From Gemmataceae bacterium (GTDB lineage: Bacteria > Planctomycetota > Planctomycetia > Gemmatales > Gemmataceae), in NCBI GenBank assembly GCA_009692065.1, contig SHZY01000003.1:1-64000 (forward strand): a stretch of DNA of 64,000 bases, given 5' to 3'. Each line of letters begins with the position of its first letter. The first letter of the stretch is position 1. Position numbers and translations under genes: made by a program. The notes under the pieces were generated by a model. It had not been told where the DNA came from, searched no databases, and was given only the letters and a program-made list of their open reading frames with translations. Below are positions 33,423 to 43,672 of the stretch, in pieces.

Positions 33423-36400
33423 ATGGAACTCGCCAAGGCCTACAACCCGCAGGAAGCGCAGGAGAAATGGCTCAAGTTCTGGAACGAGCAGGGTTACTTC
33501 CACTCGCGGCCCGATTCGCGCAAACCCTACACCATCGTCATTCCGCCGCCGAACGTGACTGGCGCCCTGCACATGGGGCACGCTCTCAATAACACACTGC
33601 AAGACGTGCTCATCCGCTGGCGACGCATGCAAGACTACAACGCCCTGTGGATGCCCGGCACTGATCACGCCGGCATCGCCACCCAGGCCGTGGTCGAACG
33701 GCTCATCATGCAGCAAGAAAAGAAGACTCGCCACGACATCGGCCGCGACAGACTGGTGAAACGCATCTGGGAGTGGAAGGACAAGTACGAAGCTCGCATC
33801 CTCGGCCAACTCCGGCAGCTCGGCGCAAGCTGTGACTGGGAGCGCACGCGATTCACGCTCGACCCGATCTGCGCCCGCGCCGTGCGCGAGACGTTCTTCA
33901 AGATGTTCAAGGACGGCCTGATCTTCCGCGGCAAACGCCTGGTGAACTGGGATACGCACCTGCAAACCTCCGTGGCAGACGACGAGACATACACCGAGGA
34001 CATCAAGGGCGGCTTCTGGACCTTCAAATACCAAGTGAAGCCCGATGGCGAGCAACGCGAGCCGTCGGAATATATTTCATTCAGCACAACCCGCCCCGAA
34101 ACCATGCTCGGCGACACCGCTATCTGCGTGCATCCGTCCGACGAGCGCTACAAGCACCTCATCGGCAAGTCGGTGACGATCCCGCTCGTGAACCGCGATA
34201 TTCCGATCATCGCCGACGGCTTGCTCGCCGACCCGACGCTCGGCACCGGCTGCGTGAAGGTGACGCCGGCCCACGATCCGAACGATTACGCCTGCTACCA
34301 GCGCAATCCGCAGATCGGCATCATCAACATCCTCAACCCCGACGGCACCATCAACGAGAACGGCGGCAAGTACCAGGGAATGGATCGCTACAAAGCGCGC
34401 GAAGCCGTGGTCGCCGACATGGAGGCGCTCGGCCTGTTCGAGGGCCGCGAGGATCGCATAATCCCGATGAAGTATAGCGACCGCTCGAAGACGCCGATCG
34501 AGCCGTACCTGTCGGACCAGTGGTTCGTGAAGATGGGTGATCCGCCGGCGAGCCTCCCGCGTGAGCGGGGGGAGGAAGCCGCCAAAACTCCCCCCGCTGA
34601 CGCGGGAGGCTCGCCAAAAGCTGGATTGGCGCGCATGGCAATGGAAGCCGTGGAGAACGGCCACGTGAAGTTCTTCCCGGAGCGTTACGCCAACTCGTAT
34701 CTCGATTGGCTCGCGGAAAAACGCGACTGGTGCATCAGCCGGCAACTCTGGTGGGGGCATCGCATTCCGGTGTGGAAGCTCTCGGAAGACGCCTTATTTC
34801 CTTTAGGACAGTCTCTCGGCGACCGCTTGAGTATCCTTGCAAGCTGGATTGCCGAAGGTCGTGTCGCTGCAAGTTGGGGGGGTACTCCGCTCAGGGTGAC
34901 GGATGATGCTTGGAGCCTTTTGATCGACGTCGCCTTCTCCGACGATGCAGAATTCGTGATTTGCGTCCGCGATTCAGAAGACAAAGAACTCATTGAACTT
35001 CTCGAATCTGCTGGCTTCGTGCAAGACCCCGACGTCCTCGACACCTGGTTTAGCTCCATGCTCTGGCCGCACTCGACGCTCGGTTGGCCGGAACCGACGG
35101 AGGAGTTGAAGTACTACTACCCGACCAGCGTGCTCGTGACGAGCCGCGATATCATCACACTGTGGGTGGCGCGCATGGTGATTGCGGGGTTGTACAACCT
35201 CCAGCAGGTGCCGTTCCATCAGGTGTACATTACCGTCAAGCTGATGGACGGCTTCGGCGAGACGATGTCGAAGTCGAAGGGCAACGGCGTCGATCCGCTC
35301 GACATCATCGAGCGCTACGGGGCCGACGCGCTGCGTTTCCTCGTCATGCAGATTTCGACGGAGACGCAGGACGCGCGGCTGCCGGTGGCGAATGCGTGCC
35401 CGCATTGCGATGCGCTGGTGCCGGTGAAGCAAGAGCACATGTATATGCGGACGAAGAAGCTGGCGTGCCCGAACTGCAAGCAGCCGTTTCGTCCCGGCGG
35501 ACCGTGGCCGAGCGATGATCCCGAGCTCAAGACGGCCAAGCAGGCGTCGGAGCGGTTCGAGATTGGCCGCAACTTCGCGAACAAAATCTGGAACGCGGCT
35601 CGCTTCATCCTGATGAACCTCGACGGCTACACGCCGCACGCCATCAAGCGTGAGGAATTGACGTTGGAGGACCGCTGGATCTTGAGCCGGCTGGCGGCTA
35701 CGACGCAAGCAGTGACGGAGCAGCTTGAAGGGTATCGCTTCAGCGACGCGGCACGATCTCTTTACGACTTCGTGTGGTCGGAGTTTTGCGATTGGTATTT
35801 GGAGATGACCAAGGGCCGGTTGCGTGCGGACGATCGCGAGACGGTACAGCGTGTCCTCATCGGCGTACTCGATGCCATCGTGCGGCTCGTGCATCCGGTG
35901 ATGCCTTTTGTCGCGGAGTCGATCTGGAGTGCTCTCAACGAGGTGGCATTCGAGCGTGGCTTGCCGAATCCCGAGCCGGCGACGGAAAGCGTGATGATCG
36001 CGCCGTGGCCCGAGTTTCCTTCCGATTGGCGTGACGCTGGCATAGAAACGAGCATTGTCCGCATGCAGGAGCTGGTGCGTTCAGTCCGCGAGGTGCGCAA
36101 TCGCTATAACATCGAGCCGAAGACGCCGCTCGATGCGTTTGTGAAGTGCGGCGAGTCGGTGGCGGGCGATTTTCGCACGCTGGCCCCGTTTATCACGCTA
36201 CTGGGCGGCATCGGCACGCTCGACTGCGGCTTGGCGGTGGCCAAGCCGTCGCAAGCCGCCAGCCACGTGACGCCGGAGTTCGAGGTTTACGTATCGCTCG
36301 CGGGCCTCATCGACCCGGTGGCCGAGACGAAGCGGCTCGAAAAACAGCTTGCGGACAAGCGCAAGGCGTTGCAAAGCGCTCATGCGAAATCGGAGAACCC

Positions 36401-36518
36401 GAATTTCGTGAAGAACGCGCCGCCGGAAATCGTGCAGCAACTGCGTGATCAGATTGCCGATTTGCAGAAGCAGATCGAGACGATTGAAGGGAATATCAAG
36501 GATTTGCAGCAGACTTAA
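33423..36518 (+). CDS. valS: Valyl-tRNA synthetase, with a palindrome-derived insertion
   Basis: A 1031-residue class I enzyme charging tRNA-Val. The start is ATG 33423 (MELAKAYNPQEAQEKWLK); the ORF-track start lies in a repeat. The HIGH motif is 'GALHMGHAL' (about 49). The editing domain has 'FSTTRPETMLGD' and 'VTPAHDPNDY'. The second motif reads TMSKS, not KMSKS ('GETMSKSKGNGVDP', about 613). A zinc ribbon (CPHC...CPNC) follows at about 658, and a C-terminal coiled coil is present (LEKQLADKRKALQSA). Residues 375-398, between 'KMGD' and 'LARMAMEAVENG', are encoded by a 69-bp palindrome. A further extra segment (about 459-530) is Asp/Ser-rich. It is linked to cimA by position. Confidence 0.95.
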   Translation: MELAKAYNPQEAQEKWLKFWNEQGYFHSRPDSRKPYTIVIPPPNVTGALHMGHALNNTLQDVLIRWRRMQDYNALWMPGTDHAGIATQAVVERLIMQQEKKTRHDIGRDRLVKRIWEWKDKYEARILGQLRQLGASCDWERTRFTLDPICARAVRETFFKMFKDGLIFRGKRLVNWDTHLQTSVADDETYTEDIKGGFWTFKYQVKPDGEQREPSEYISFSTTRPETMLGDTAICVHPSDERYKHLIGKSVTIPLVNRDIPIIADGLLADPTLGTGCVKVTPAHDPNDYACYQRNPQIGIINILNPDGTINENGGKYQGMDRYKAREAVVADMEALGLFEGREDRIIPMKYSDRSKTPIEPYLSDQWFVKMGDPPASLPRERGEEAAKTPPADAGGSPKAGLARMAMEAVENGHVKFFPERYANSYLDWLAEKRDWCISRQLWWGHRIPVWKLSEDALFPLGQSLGDRLSILASWIAEGRVAASWGGTPLRVTDDAWSLLIDVAFSDDAEFVICVRDSEDKELIELLESAGFVQDPDVLDTWFSSMLWPHSTLGWPEPTEELKYYYPTSVLVTSRDIITLWVARMVIAGLYNLQQVPFHQVYITVKLMDGFGETMSKSKGNGVDPLDIIERYGADALRFLVMQISTETQDARLPVANACPHCDALVPVKQEHMYMRTKKLACPNCKQPFRPGGPWPSDDPELKTAKQASERFEIGRNFANKIWNAARFILMNLDGYTPHAIKREELTLEDRWILSRLAATTQAVTEQLEGYRFSDAARSLYDFVWSEFCDWYLEMTKGRLRADDRETVQRVLIGVLDAIVRLVHPVMPFVAESIWSALNEVAFERGLPNPEPATESVMIAPWPEFPSDWRDAGIETSIVRMQELVRSVREVRNRYNIEPKTPLDAFVKCGESVAGDFRTLAPFITLLGGIGTLDCGLAVAKPSQAASHVTPEFEVYVSLAGLIDPVAETKRLEKQLADKRKALQSAHAKSENPNFVKNAPPEIVQQLRDQIADLQKQIETIEGNIKDLQQT
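34547..34615. repeat. 69-bp palindrome inside valS, in frame
   Basis: The arms 34547-34573 and 34589-34615 (ggcgagcctcccgcgtgagc then gggggga) are inverted with one mismatch around ggaagccgccaaaac. The length is 23 codons, so the frame is kept. It is translated as ASLPRERGEEAAKTPPADAG then GSP. Confidence 0.9.
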
Positions 36519-36544
36519 TGTACTTGGATACGGAGCGACAAGGC

Positions 36545-37191
36545 ATGTCTATGCCGACGGACAATCCGGATTCGATGCCTATACCGACGAACTCACGTGC
36601 AACATGGGGGTTCGGACTGGCTATCGTCGCGGTCTTGCTCGCATTACTGACGCTGCAAATCAATCGCGCAGTCCGAAATGAACAGGCCAGCTCCTTCGGC
36701 GGATATGTTTTGGTCATGGTATACGTTGTTCCAGGAGGCATGCTGCTTTCCATTCTAGTGGCATCTGCCTCGCTGATCGTCGGAAGGCTTCGCTGGTTCG
36801 TAGTTCTGGGCGTGGCAGTTTCATTCGTGTTCCAGGGGTTGTCACTGGCGTTTTTTTTTTCTGGCCCACAGACCAAACCCTCATTGACGCGGCACTCAAG
36901 GGCGATCTCGAATCCTCGCGCTGGAGCTTGCGACTCGGCGTCAATCCGAACGCATGTACTCATTGGGGCTGGGATCGCCCACGCAATCGTGGCGAAACGG
37001 TCCTTGTCATTGCCGCAAAAGGAGGTGATCTTGCCCTGACGCGACTTCTGGTTGAATACGTGGCAAATGTGAACCTGGCAGACGGACATCGGAATTACCC
37101 GATCTTGGCCGCCAGTGATTCTGGCAATCGTGAGTTGATTGAATTCCTGTTTGCGCGCGGAGCCGATCCGAAGGTGCGCGGCCCCGAGTGA
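36545..37191 (+). pseudogene. Membrane protein with ankyrin-like C-terminus, apparent -1 frameshift at a T10 tract
   Basis: The first frame (from ATG 36545, GGAG 10 bases upstream) encodes several hydrophobic helices ('WGFGLAIVAVLLALLTLQ', 'VVLGVAVSFVFQGLSLA') and then reaches ten consecutive T residues (36851-36860). The second frame continues 'WPTDQTLIDAALKGDLESS' and an ankyrin-like region ('GETVLVIAAKGGDLALTRLL', 'NRELIEFLFARGADPKV'). A -1 shift on the T-run joins them into about 215 residues. This could be a lost T, a sequencing error, or transcriptional slippage, which runs of nine or more T can cause. It follows valS with almost no gap. Confidence 0.65.
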
Positions 37192-37222
37192 GACCATCCG
37201 TCGAATCGCGAGGACCCAGACC

Positions 37223-37579
37223 ATGACCCCCGACGCCGCCATGGAGCGCATCAACTTCCTTACCGCTCATGCGTGGATGGTGCGTCAGTTCCTCAAGCAC
37301 GCGGAGGAAGTGCAGGAGGACGAGGAGATGCTTGACGTCCATCGCATGATCTACGACTACCTGCGTGCCGTCGAGCCGAGCTATCAGCGCAAGGACGCAG
37401 CCGAGTACCTCCATCGGGCGAAAGGGAAACTGTCGAAACTCAGAAAGGTCGCGGAGTTCTTCCACGAGAACTATCGCCGTGTGTCGGATCACGCCAATTT
37501 TCAAATGGCGGCCATCTCGCTCAAGTTCGTCGTGCAGCAGATTGAGGAAGTGATGGGGCAGGTCGAGAAGCCAGTGTAA
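37223..37579 (+). CDS. Conserved helical protein of unknown function
   Basis: A 118-residue protein starting at ATG 37223 (MTPDAAMERINFLTAHAWM), with GAGGA upstream. It is predicted all-helical, with a charged Glu-rich stretch (HAEEVQEDEEMLDVHRMIYD) and 'YLHRAKGKLSKLRKVAEFFH'. I recall similar short proteins in planctomycetes but no assigned function. The ORF track's 28 earlier residues come from the upstream gene region. It is convergent with the GGDEF regulator. Confidence 0.75.
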   Translation: MTPDAAMERINFLTAHAWMVRQFLKHAEEVQEDEEMLDVHRMIYDYLRAVEPSYQRKDAAEYLHRAKGKLSKLRKVAEFFHENYRRVSDHANFQMAAISLKFVVQQIEEVMGQVEKPV

Positions 37580-37600
37580 TTGTCACCCACGGCGCGGCGA

Positions 37601-38686
37601 CTACACGATACCCGCCGTCGGCGTCTTGCCCGCGGGCTCAAAAGGGCGGTTCGAGACCATGCGATAGACGCATTTGTTTCGCCCGGTTTTCTTCGCATCC
37701 GAAAGCGCGGCCGCGGCAAGATGTTTGATCGTCTCGTAGTCCGCCTCGATTCCGGACGGAGCAATCGCAATGCCGATGCTGACTCGCACCGTGAAAGCAT
37801 GAACCTTGTATGCGAAGGGATTGGCCTCCACCATGGTGCGAATGCGTTCGCCCAGAACGACGGCGCCTTCCATGTTCGTCTCCGGCGCGATGACCATGAA
37901 CTCCTCACCGCCGATGCGCCCCAGAAAATCCACGTTGCGCACCGACCGATTGAGGCACTTCGCCAGGTCGATCAGCACCTGATCCCCACCCGGCAGAAGG
38001 TACTGATCGTTGATCTGCTTGAAATGATCGACGTCGATGAGCGCGATGGCCAGGTCGCCCAGATAGCGCTCGCGACGGCGTAGCTCACGCTCGGCCAGGC
38101 GGTCCATGGCTCGGCGGTTCGGCAAGTTGGTCAAGGGGTCGGTTAGCGCCAGCTTTTCGAGCATCTTGTTCTTGTGCTCGAGTTCATGACAGGCTTCTTC
38201 CAGAGCCTTGGTCCGATCGGCAACGCGATTTTCCAGTTCCAGGTTCATTTCGCGCAGGCGATCGTTCAGCAACTGCATTTCATACAGCATCTGCTCATGG
38301 CTCCGCTCCAGGAGAGACGCTCTGGAGGCGGTGCGCAGGGTCTCAACAAGGTGGTCCCCATTCCAGGGCTTCAGAATGAAGCGGAAAACCTGGCTCTTGT
38401 TGATCGCGCTCATGGTTTCTTCAAGGTCCGCGAATCCCGTCATCATGATACGTACGGTCTTCGGGGAGTGTTCCTTGACCCACTCCAGAAGCTGCACGCC
38501 GCTGGCGCGTGGCATTTTCTGATCGGAGAGGATGATGTCGATCTCACAGCCAGCGAAATGTTTTTGCGCAGCGTCCGCGCAATCCGCCGTGATGACGTCG
38601 AATTCCGGGCTGAGGAACATCTTCAGGGTCTCGAGAATGGACGGTTCGTCATCCACCACGAGTAGGGAACATTTGTGCCTTCTCAC
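37601..38686 (-). CDS. Response regulator with GGDEF diguanylate cyclase domain
   Basis: A 361-residue protein. The receiver domain (residues 5-120) has 'LLVVDDEPSILE', phospho-acceptor Asp in 'IILSDQKMP', 'MMTGFAD' and the Lys of 'ILKPW'. A coiled coil (about 130-185, 'LREMNLELENRVADRTKALE') links to a GGDEF domain starting 'LALTDPLTNLPNRRAMDRL'. The active site is GGEEF, and an RxxD inhibitory site (RNVD) lies five residues before it. It should make cyclic-di-GMP, with feedback inhibition. The start is GTG at 38686 with GGAGTGAG upstream. The pilus cluster in this window is a plausible downstream target. Confidence 0.93.
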   Translation of the reverse strand: MRRHKCSLLVVDDEPSILETLKMFLSPEFDVITADCADAAQKHFAGCEIDIILSDQKMPRASGVQLLEWVKEHSPKTVRIMMTGFADLEETMSAINKSQVFRFILKPWNGDHLVETLRTASRASLLERSHEQMLYEMQLLNDRLREMNLELENRVADRTKALEEACHELEHKNKMLEKLALTDPLTNLPNRRAMDRLAERELRRRERYLGDLAIALIDVDHFKQINDQYLLPGGDQVLIDLAKCLNRSVRNVDFLGRIGGEEFMVIAPETNMEGAVVLGERIRTMVEANPFAYKVHAFTVRVSIGIAIAPSGIEADYETIKHLAAAALSDAKKTGRNKCVYRMVSNRPFEPAGKTPTAGIV

Positions 38687-38876
38687 CTTGCAATCTCACT
38701 CCAAGGAGGCGAGCCACGGTCACTTTTCGCTATTCTAGACTACCTTACGAATGGTGGAAACGCGAGCGTCACATCCAAAATAATCGAGATAATCTGCACG
38801 CCTTGGGTGCTTTGCTCGAAAAGTGCCGATATCCTCCGAGAGCACTGCCGTAGGCTTGGAAAATACGAATGACGGC

Positions 38877-39836
38877 TCAGAACTCACGCGAGTCCTCAGG
38901 CCGTTTGGCCCAGCGCAATTTTGCAGAACGGGACCGCGGGTTCGACTGCCGTTCCCCCCAGGCGGCCCGCAGCGGATCAGCTGCGACTGATTCATAGGCG
39001 CCCGCTTCCTTACCGCTGCGGAAGCTTGACTTGACCAGCCGATCCTCGCCGCTGTGGAAGCTGATAATTGCGGCGCGGCCCATGGGTCGCAAGCAGTGGG
39101 GCAAGACTCGCAGCAGGTGTTCGAGGTTGGCCAGTTCGCGATTCACCAGGATGCGCAACGCCTGAAACGTTCGCGCAGCCGGGTGCAGGTTCCATTTCCC
39201 CGGCGCGGGATGCAGTCGCCAGGATGGCTGTTTGGTGGCGTCCTGTATGATCCGCGCAAGCTCCTTGGTTCGCGTGAATGGCGTTTGCGTACGCGCCGCC
39301 ACGATGGCTGCAGCGATGATTGCCGCCTGCGGCTCGTCGCCGAGTTCTTGCAAGGCTTCGGCCAGTTCGGCCTCAGGGATGGTCGCCAAGATCTCCGCAG
39401 CCGTGCGGCCGCGCGTGCGGTCCATGCGCATGTCGAGAGTGCCGTCGCGCGCATAGGAGAATCCTCGTTCCGCATCATCGACTTGCATGCTCGACATGCC
39501 GAGGTCGGCCAGGAGCGCATCGACGTGCGCCAGGCCATGCGCGGCAAGAACCTGCTGTAAGCCGGCGAAATTGGAGTGATGCAGGTGAAACGGATGGCCG
39601 ATCGCTTCCATCCGTTCACGCGCCTTCGCCAGGTTCTCGGCATCCATGTCGAGGCCGATGAGCAATCCGGTCGGGCCGATGCGTTTCAAGAGTTCGGCAC
39701 TATGCCCGGCCCAGCCGACGGTGCAATCGACGACGACCATGCCGGGCTGTGGATCCAGGACCTGCAGGATTTCCTGGAGGAGCACGGGGCGGTGTTCGCC
39801 CTGGGGGGTGCTTCGTGGATTTCGTTGATTAGGCAT
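38877..39836 (-). CDS. rsmH: 16S rRNA (cytosine1402-N4)-methyltransferase
   Basis: A 319-residue RsmH (MraW). It begins 'HRPVLLQEILQVLDPQPGMV' with the SAM site 'VVDCTVGWAGHSAELLKR'. Further family signatures are 'LLADLGMSSMQVDDAERGFS', 'DMRMDRTRGRTAAEIL', 'TFQALRILVNRELANLE' and 'AIISFHSGEDRLVKSSF'. It methylates C1402 in the 30S decoding region. In many bacteria the gene opens the dcw cell-division cluster; here mraZ, ftsL and mur genes are absent, and the neighbours are a GGDEF regulator and a membrane protein. Confidence 0.95.
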   Translation of the reverse strand: MPNQRNPRSTPQGEHRPVLLQEILQVLDPQPGMVVVDCTVGWAGHSAELLKRIGPTGLLIGLDMDAENLAKARERMEAIGHPFHLHHSNFAGLQQVLAAHGLAHVDALLADLGMSSMQVDDAERGFSYARDGTLDMRMDRTRGRTAAEILATIPEAELAEALQELGDEPQAAIIAAAIVAARTQTPFTRTKELARIIQDATKQPSWRLHPAPGKWNLHPAARTFQALRILVNRELANLEHLLRVLPHCLRPMGRAAIISFHSGEDRLVKSSFRSGKEAGAYESVAADPLRAAWGERQSNPRSRSAKLRWAKRPEDSREF

Positions 39837-39900
39837 GAGTCCATTCTACGCCCCAGCGATATGGTCCGGCGGCTTTGGCAAGCGGTGGGTGGCCGCCGCG

Positions 39901-39988
39901 TTTCGCCAAATCCATGTGGCGAAACGGAAACAGCGTTTAACCCATTGTTGCTGATGAAGTTGTGATTCTCATTTTTCCGTTTCGCCAC
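39901..39988. repeat. Inverted repeat cluster upstream of rsmH
   Basis: GTGGCGAAACGGAAA (39916-39930) and TTTCCGTTTCGCCAC (39974-39988) are exact inverse copies. A third copy of the outer half, TTTCGCCA, is at 39901. This is the main content of the 39837-40112 gap. No gene is visible there. Confidence 0.75.
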
Positions 39989-40112
39989 GAAGAGAGGGGG
40001 GTAGGCCCTGGTTCTGCATGCAGGTTGGCCACGCGATATTAGGACACTATTTGTCGAATCCGTCTTCGGTCGTCAAATGCACGGCGGCTGCGTTGACATG
40101 ATATCTTGCAAT

Positions 40113-41609
40113 CTACGAGAAATATGCCAGCGCCAGGCAGCTCGTCGAAATCACCAGTAGGACGCCGGGCCAGAAAACTCGAAACTGCATTTCGCCGCCT
40201 GCCAAGCGGAACTCTGGGCCTAGCTCAAAACGCGTACTGAGAACGCCGATGATCGAGGCCGTAACAAGCATACCTGCCAGGCCGCACACGCTGACGTGCA
40301 GCGCGAACCAGATGAGGGCGGTCAAAATGCTCGCCGATGACGTCGGTTTTCTTGCCGAATGGTAGAAGCCCACGGCGGCCGCGGCGCGCATCAGGACGCC
40401 CGCCGTCAGCCAGGCGATCGGCACGAAGACGCCCGCAACTGCAAACCGCTTGGAGGTCAGGATCGCCACGGCAGGCAGAATCGCCAGCCAGTAGACGAAC
40501 AGGCGTGGCAGGATCGCGCGCAGGGTTTGCTCCACATATTCGTCAGCGCGTATCATCGTTCCGCGCAGTGGGTCCCAGGTGCGCGACTCCCGCTCCGTGC
40601 TCACGGTGCTGGCACACATTACCAGAGCGGCGAGTGGAAAGGCGATCAGGATCAACACTGTCTCGCAAGAGGGCGTGCCGTCAGCCCAACTTGGTGACGA
40701 TGAAGACGCTGCGCAGGTTGCGATCACGAACAAGCCAACTCGTCCCCACGCCGGCATCCTCAGCAGCCACTTGAACATGAACCAATCGCTGGCATAGGAC
40801 TGCTTCCAGTAAATCGGCTGATCGTCAATCGGCGGCGGGGACCAAGTCCCTCGCGCGCGCGCACGACACTCTTGCTGGGATGAGAGCGTCGAACGTAGCC
40901 TCCAGATGGCCAGGATGAGACAAGGAATGCCGCATAGAAAAAAAACGATGAGCGCAACGGCTAACCAAAAGTCATCGCTTTGGCGGAGCCGTCTGTAGAA
41001 TAATTCTCTGCCGAAGCCATAAACGGCAAACGCCATCACCCACGCCGCCACCGGGCCAAGGTAGACGACGAGAATGGCGGAGGACGTACGGCGAAAATGG
41101 ATCGCGACCAACAAGGCCCAGGCTGCGATCGGCAAGGCCGGCAGCCAGCTGCAGACGATGAACGCCACGATTTCCCACCACGGCGTGCGGAATGCAACGT
41201 GTACCCAGACCAGCAGCGGAATTCCGGGCGACGTGACCACGACAACTTTGGCTATGGTAGCGAGCCAATAGCCACCGACGATTTCGAGCGAGTCCAGGCG
41301 TGAGGTAAGTAACAGCTCGATGACCCGCTGGTTTTTGGCTCGCATCACCTCGCCAACGGCCAGAATGGGTGTGAGCACAAGAATCGCTGCGACGTGACTT
41401 GCCCACAGCCCGTGCAGGTATCCGCCGGTAACCCAGAAGTCAATATCGCGGCGCAATGCACCAAACCACAGGCCGGCACGTGTGTGAATGTCAAACAGGT
41501 ACCACAGGAACCACAGCAGCACGATCAGGACATAGAGGCGCCGAACGTTGATGAACCACCGCTGCCGCAGGGCGTCGCGCAGCTCCCAGAGGAAGACCGG
41601 CGTGAACAT
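40113..41609 (-). CDS. ABC-2-like multi-spanning membrane protein
   Basis: A 498-residue integral membrane protein with about ten to twelve hydrophobic helices. The N-terminus ('FTPVFLWELRDALRQRWFIN') and 'VMRAKNQRVIELLLTSRLDS' resemble ABC-2 permeases, which carry the export channel. A soluble loop near the middle contains 'IDDQPIYWKQSYASDWFMFK'. No ATPase gene is beside it, so it may be an orphan permease. It begins 22 bases after the dehydratase stop codon, and these genes may be cotranscribed with the WD40 protein upstream. Confidence 0.7.
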   Translation of the reverse strand: MFTPVFLWELRDALRQRWFINVRRLYVLIVLLWFLWYLFDIHTRAGLWFGALRRDIDFWVTGGYLHGLWASHVAAILVLTPILAVGEVMRAKNQRVIELLLTSRLDSLEIVGGYWLATIAKVVVVTSPGIPLLVWVHVAFRTPWWEIVAFIVCSWLPALPIAAWALLVAIHFRRTSSAILVVYLGPVAAWVMAFAVYGFGRELFYRRLRQSDDFWLAVALIVFFLCGIPCLILAIWRLRSTLSSQQECRARARGTWSPPPIDDQPIYWKQSYASDWFMFKWLLRMPAWGRVGLFVIATCAASSSSPSWADGTPSCETVLILIAFPLAALVMCASTVSTERESRTWDPLRGTMIRADEYVEQTLRAILPRLFVYWLAILPAVAILTSKRFAVAGVFVPIAWLTAGVLMRAAAAVGFYHSARKPTSSASILTALIWFALHVSVCGLAGMLVTASIIGVLSTRFELGPEFRLAGGEMQFRVFWPGVLLVISTSCLALAYFS

Positions 41610-41630
41610 CGGTGCATCTCGCCTTGCAGG

Positions 41631-43592
41631 TTACCGGCTGGCTTGACTCAACCCTCGCACAATCGCATCGGTATCATACACGCACCCGCCCCAGGTGCCG
41701 CCGCCGACATGCTGCAGGGCGGCCCACAGGCGCGTATCGTCCGGCAAGTTCGGGTCCGGCGCTAGGTCGTCGCGAAGCTTGCGTTCGACGAGGATTCGTG
41801 TGCCGGCTTCTACGCTGTCGGTATCACCTAAAAGGTTGATCGAACCTTCCAGCTTGTTGCGATCGATGACAATCTGGATGCGGTCGCCGTCGCGCACCTT
41901 GCCGATGGGGCCTCCCGCGAGCGCCTCCGGCCCGATGTGGCCAATGCAGGCGCCGGTTGAAACGCCGGAGAAGCGGGCATCCGTGAGCACGGCGATCTGC
42001 TTGCCGAAACTCAGGTGCTTGAGCGCCGACGTAATCTGATAAATCTCCTCCATGCCGGCTCCCATCGGACCACGGCAAATCAAGACGAGAATGTCCCCCG
42101 GCTTCAGGCGATCCGCAGCCTGGCTCTTGATGGCGTGGATCGCAGCTCGCTCCGTCAGGAACACGCGGGCCGGACCGATCTTGCGATAGACGCCGTCCGC
42201 ATCGACGACACTTGGATCAATGGCGGTGCTCTTGATGACCGAACCCTCGGGCGCCAGGTTGCCGCGTGGGAACGTGACGGTCGATGTCAGCCCGCGCTCT
42301 CGCGCCCGCTTGGGCGTCATGATGACCTCATCGGGATCGACACGGTCGTGCTGCTGCAAGAGTTCACGCACGCGCTGGCGGCGTTCGGACTTCTGCCACC
42401 AATCGAGCGTGCGGCCCAGCGATTCGCCGGTCGCGGTCAAGACGGATTCGTCGAGCAGGCCAAGCTGGCGCAGGTGGAGCATCACTTCGGGCACGCCGCC
42501 GGCAAGAAAGACGCGCACGGTCGGATGCCCGCTCGGGCCATTGGGCAGTACATCGACGAGCCTTGGCACCTTGAGGTTGATGGCGTGCCAATCTTCAACA
42601 GTGGGCCGGCGCCGTCCAGCGCAATAGGCAATGGCCGGCGTGTGCAGGAGCAGATTGGTCGAGCCGCCGAACGCCGCATGGAGGGCCATTGCATTCTTGA
42701 ACGCGGCATCGGTAAGTATCTTGCCGATCGGGATGTTGTTCTTATGCAGGGCGACCAGGGCTCGCGCAGATCGGCGGGCCATGTCGAGCCAGATCGGTTG
42801 GCCGGACGGCGCAAGGGCCGAGTGCGGCAGCGTCAATCCAAGCGATTCCGCGACGACTTGCGACGTCGCCGCCGTGCCAAGGAACTGGCACCCGCCCCCT
42901 GGACTGCCGCAAGCCCGGCAGCCGAGTTCGGCGGCTTGTTGCAGCGTCAGTTCGCCGTGTGAAAAGCGAGCGCCGATCGATTGCACCTTGCCGGCATCCT
43001 CGCCCTCCGTTGGCGGCAGCGTCACGCCACCGGGCACCAGAATGCAGGGCAGATCCTTCATCGACGCCAGCGCCATCATCATGGCCGGCAATCCCTTGTC
43101 GCACGTTGCCACGCCCAGCACGCCTTTGCGAGTCGGCAGGGAGCGGATCAGCCGCCGCAGCACCATCGCCGCATCGTTGCGAAACGGCAAACTGTCCATC
43201 ATGCCGGTGGTGCCCTGCGTACGGCCATCGCAGGGATCGGTGACATAGCCGGCAAAGGGCACCGCGCGCAGCTTGCGCAACTCTTCCGCGGCCGCCTTCA
43301 TGAGCAAGCCGACTTCCCAGTGCCCGGTGTGATAGCCGAGCGCGATGGGCGACCCGTCGGGCGCGCGGATACCCCCCTGCGTGCTGAGGATCAGGAATTC
43401 CTGCCCGTTGAGCTCGTCCGGCTTCCAGCCCATGCCGACATCCTGCGTGAGTCCGAAGATGTCGCCCGAGGGCGCTTCACGCAGCATCTCCGGCGTCAGC
43501 GGCAAACTCCCCGCTGGGCCGGCGCCGTGGGTGTGCAACTGGTAAATGCTCGAATCGGTGGATTCGACTAATGATGTGAAATCGTTGGCCAT
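41631..43592 (-). CDS. YjhG/YagF-type dehydratase (IlvD/Edd family, putative D-xylonate dehydratase)
   Basis: A 653-residue IlvD/Edd-superfamily dehydratase of the YjhG/YagF branch. Cys residues for the Fe-S cluster are in '[14 protein letters not shown]', '[16 protein letters not shown]' and '[20 protein letters not shown]'. The C-terminal part has '[20 protein letters not shown]'. It would dehydrate a sugar acid such as D-xylonate to the 2-keto-3-deoxy acid. The ATG at 43592 ([12 protein letters not shown]) is chosen over the ORF-track start. No aldolase or transporter for this pathway lies nearby, so the substrate is an inference from family. Confidence 0.88.
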   Translation of the reverse strand: MANDFTSLVESTDSSIYQLHTHGAGPAGSLPLTPEMLREAPSGDIFGLTQDVGMGWKPDELNGQEFLILSTQGGIRAPDGSPIALGYHTGHWEVGLLMKAAAEELRKLRAVPFAGYVTDPCDGRTQGTTGMMDSLPFRNDAAMVLRRLIRSLPTRKGVLGVATCDKGLPAMMMALASMKDLPCILVPGGVTLPPTEGEDAGKVQSIGARFSHGELTLQQAAELGCRACGSPGGGCQFLGTAATSQVVAESLGLTLPHSALAPSGQPIWLDMARRSARALVALHKNNIPIGKILTDAAFKNAMALHAAFGGSTNLLLHTPAIAYCAGRRRPTVEDWHAINLKVPRLVDVLPNGPSGHPTVRVFLAGGVPEVMLHLRQLGLLDESVLTATGESLGRTLDWWQKSERRQRVRELLQQHDRVDPDEVIMTPKRARERGLTSTVTFPRGNLAPEGSVIKSTAIDPSVVDADGVYRKIGPARVFLTERAAIHAIKSQAADRLKPGDILVLICRGPMGAGMEEIYQITSALKHLSFGKQIAVLTDARFSGVSTGACIGHIGPEALAGGPIGKVRDGDRIQIVIDRNKLEGSINLLGDTDSVEAGTRILVERKLRDDLAPDPNLPDDTRLWAALQHVGGGTWGGCVYDTDAIVRGLSQASR

Positions 43593-43672
43593 CGGGTCAA
43601 TTCTCCATGAGCTGCGCGGCTTGTAGGGTGGGTCGAACGAAGTGAGACCCACGTCTTCTGGCAGAGCGGCTG

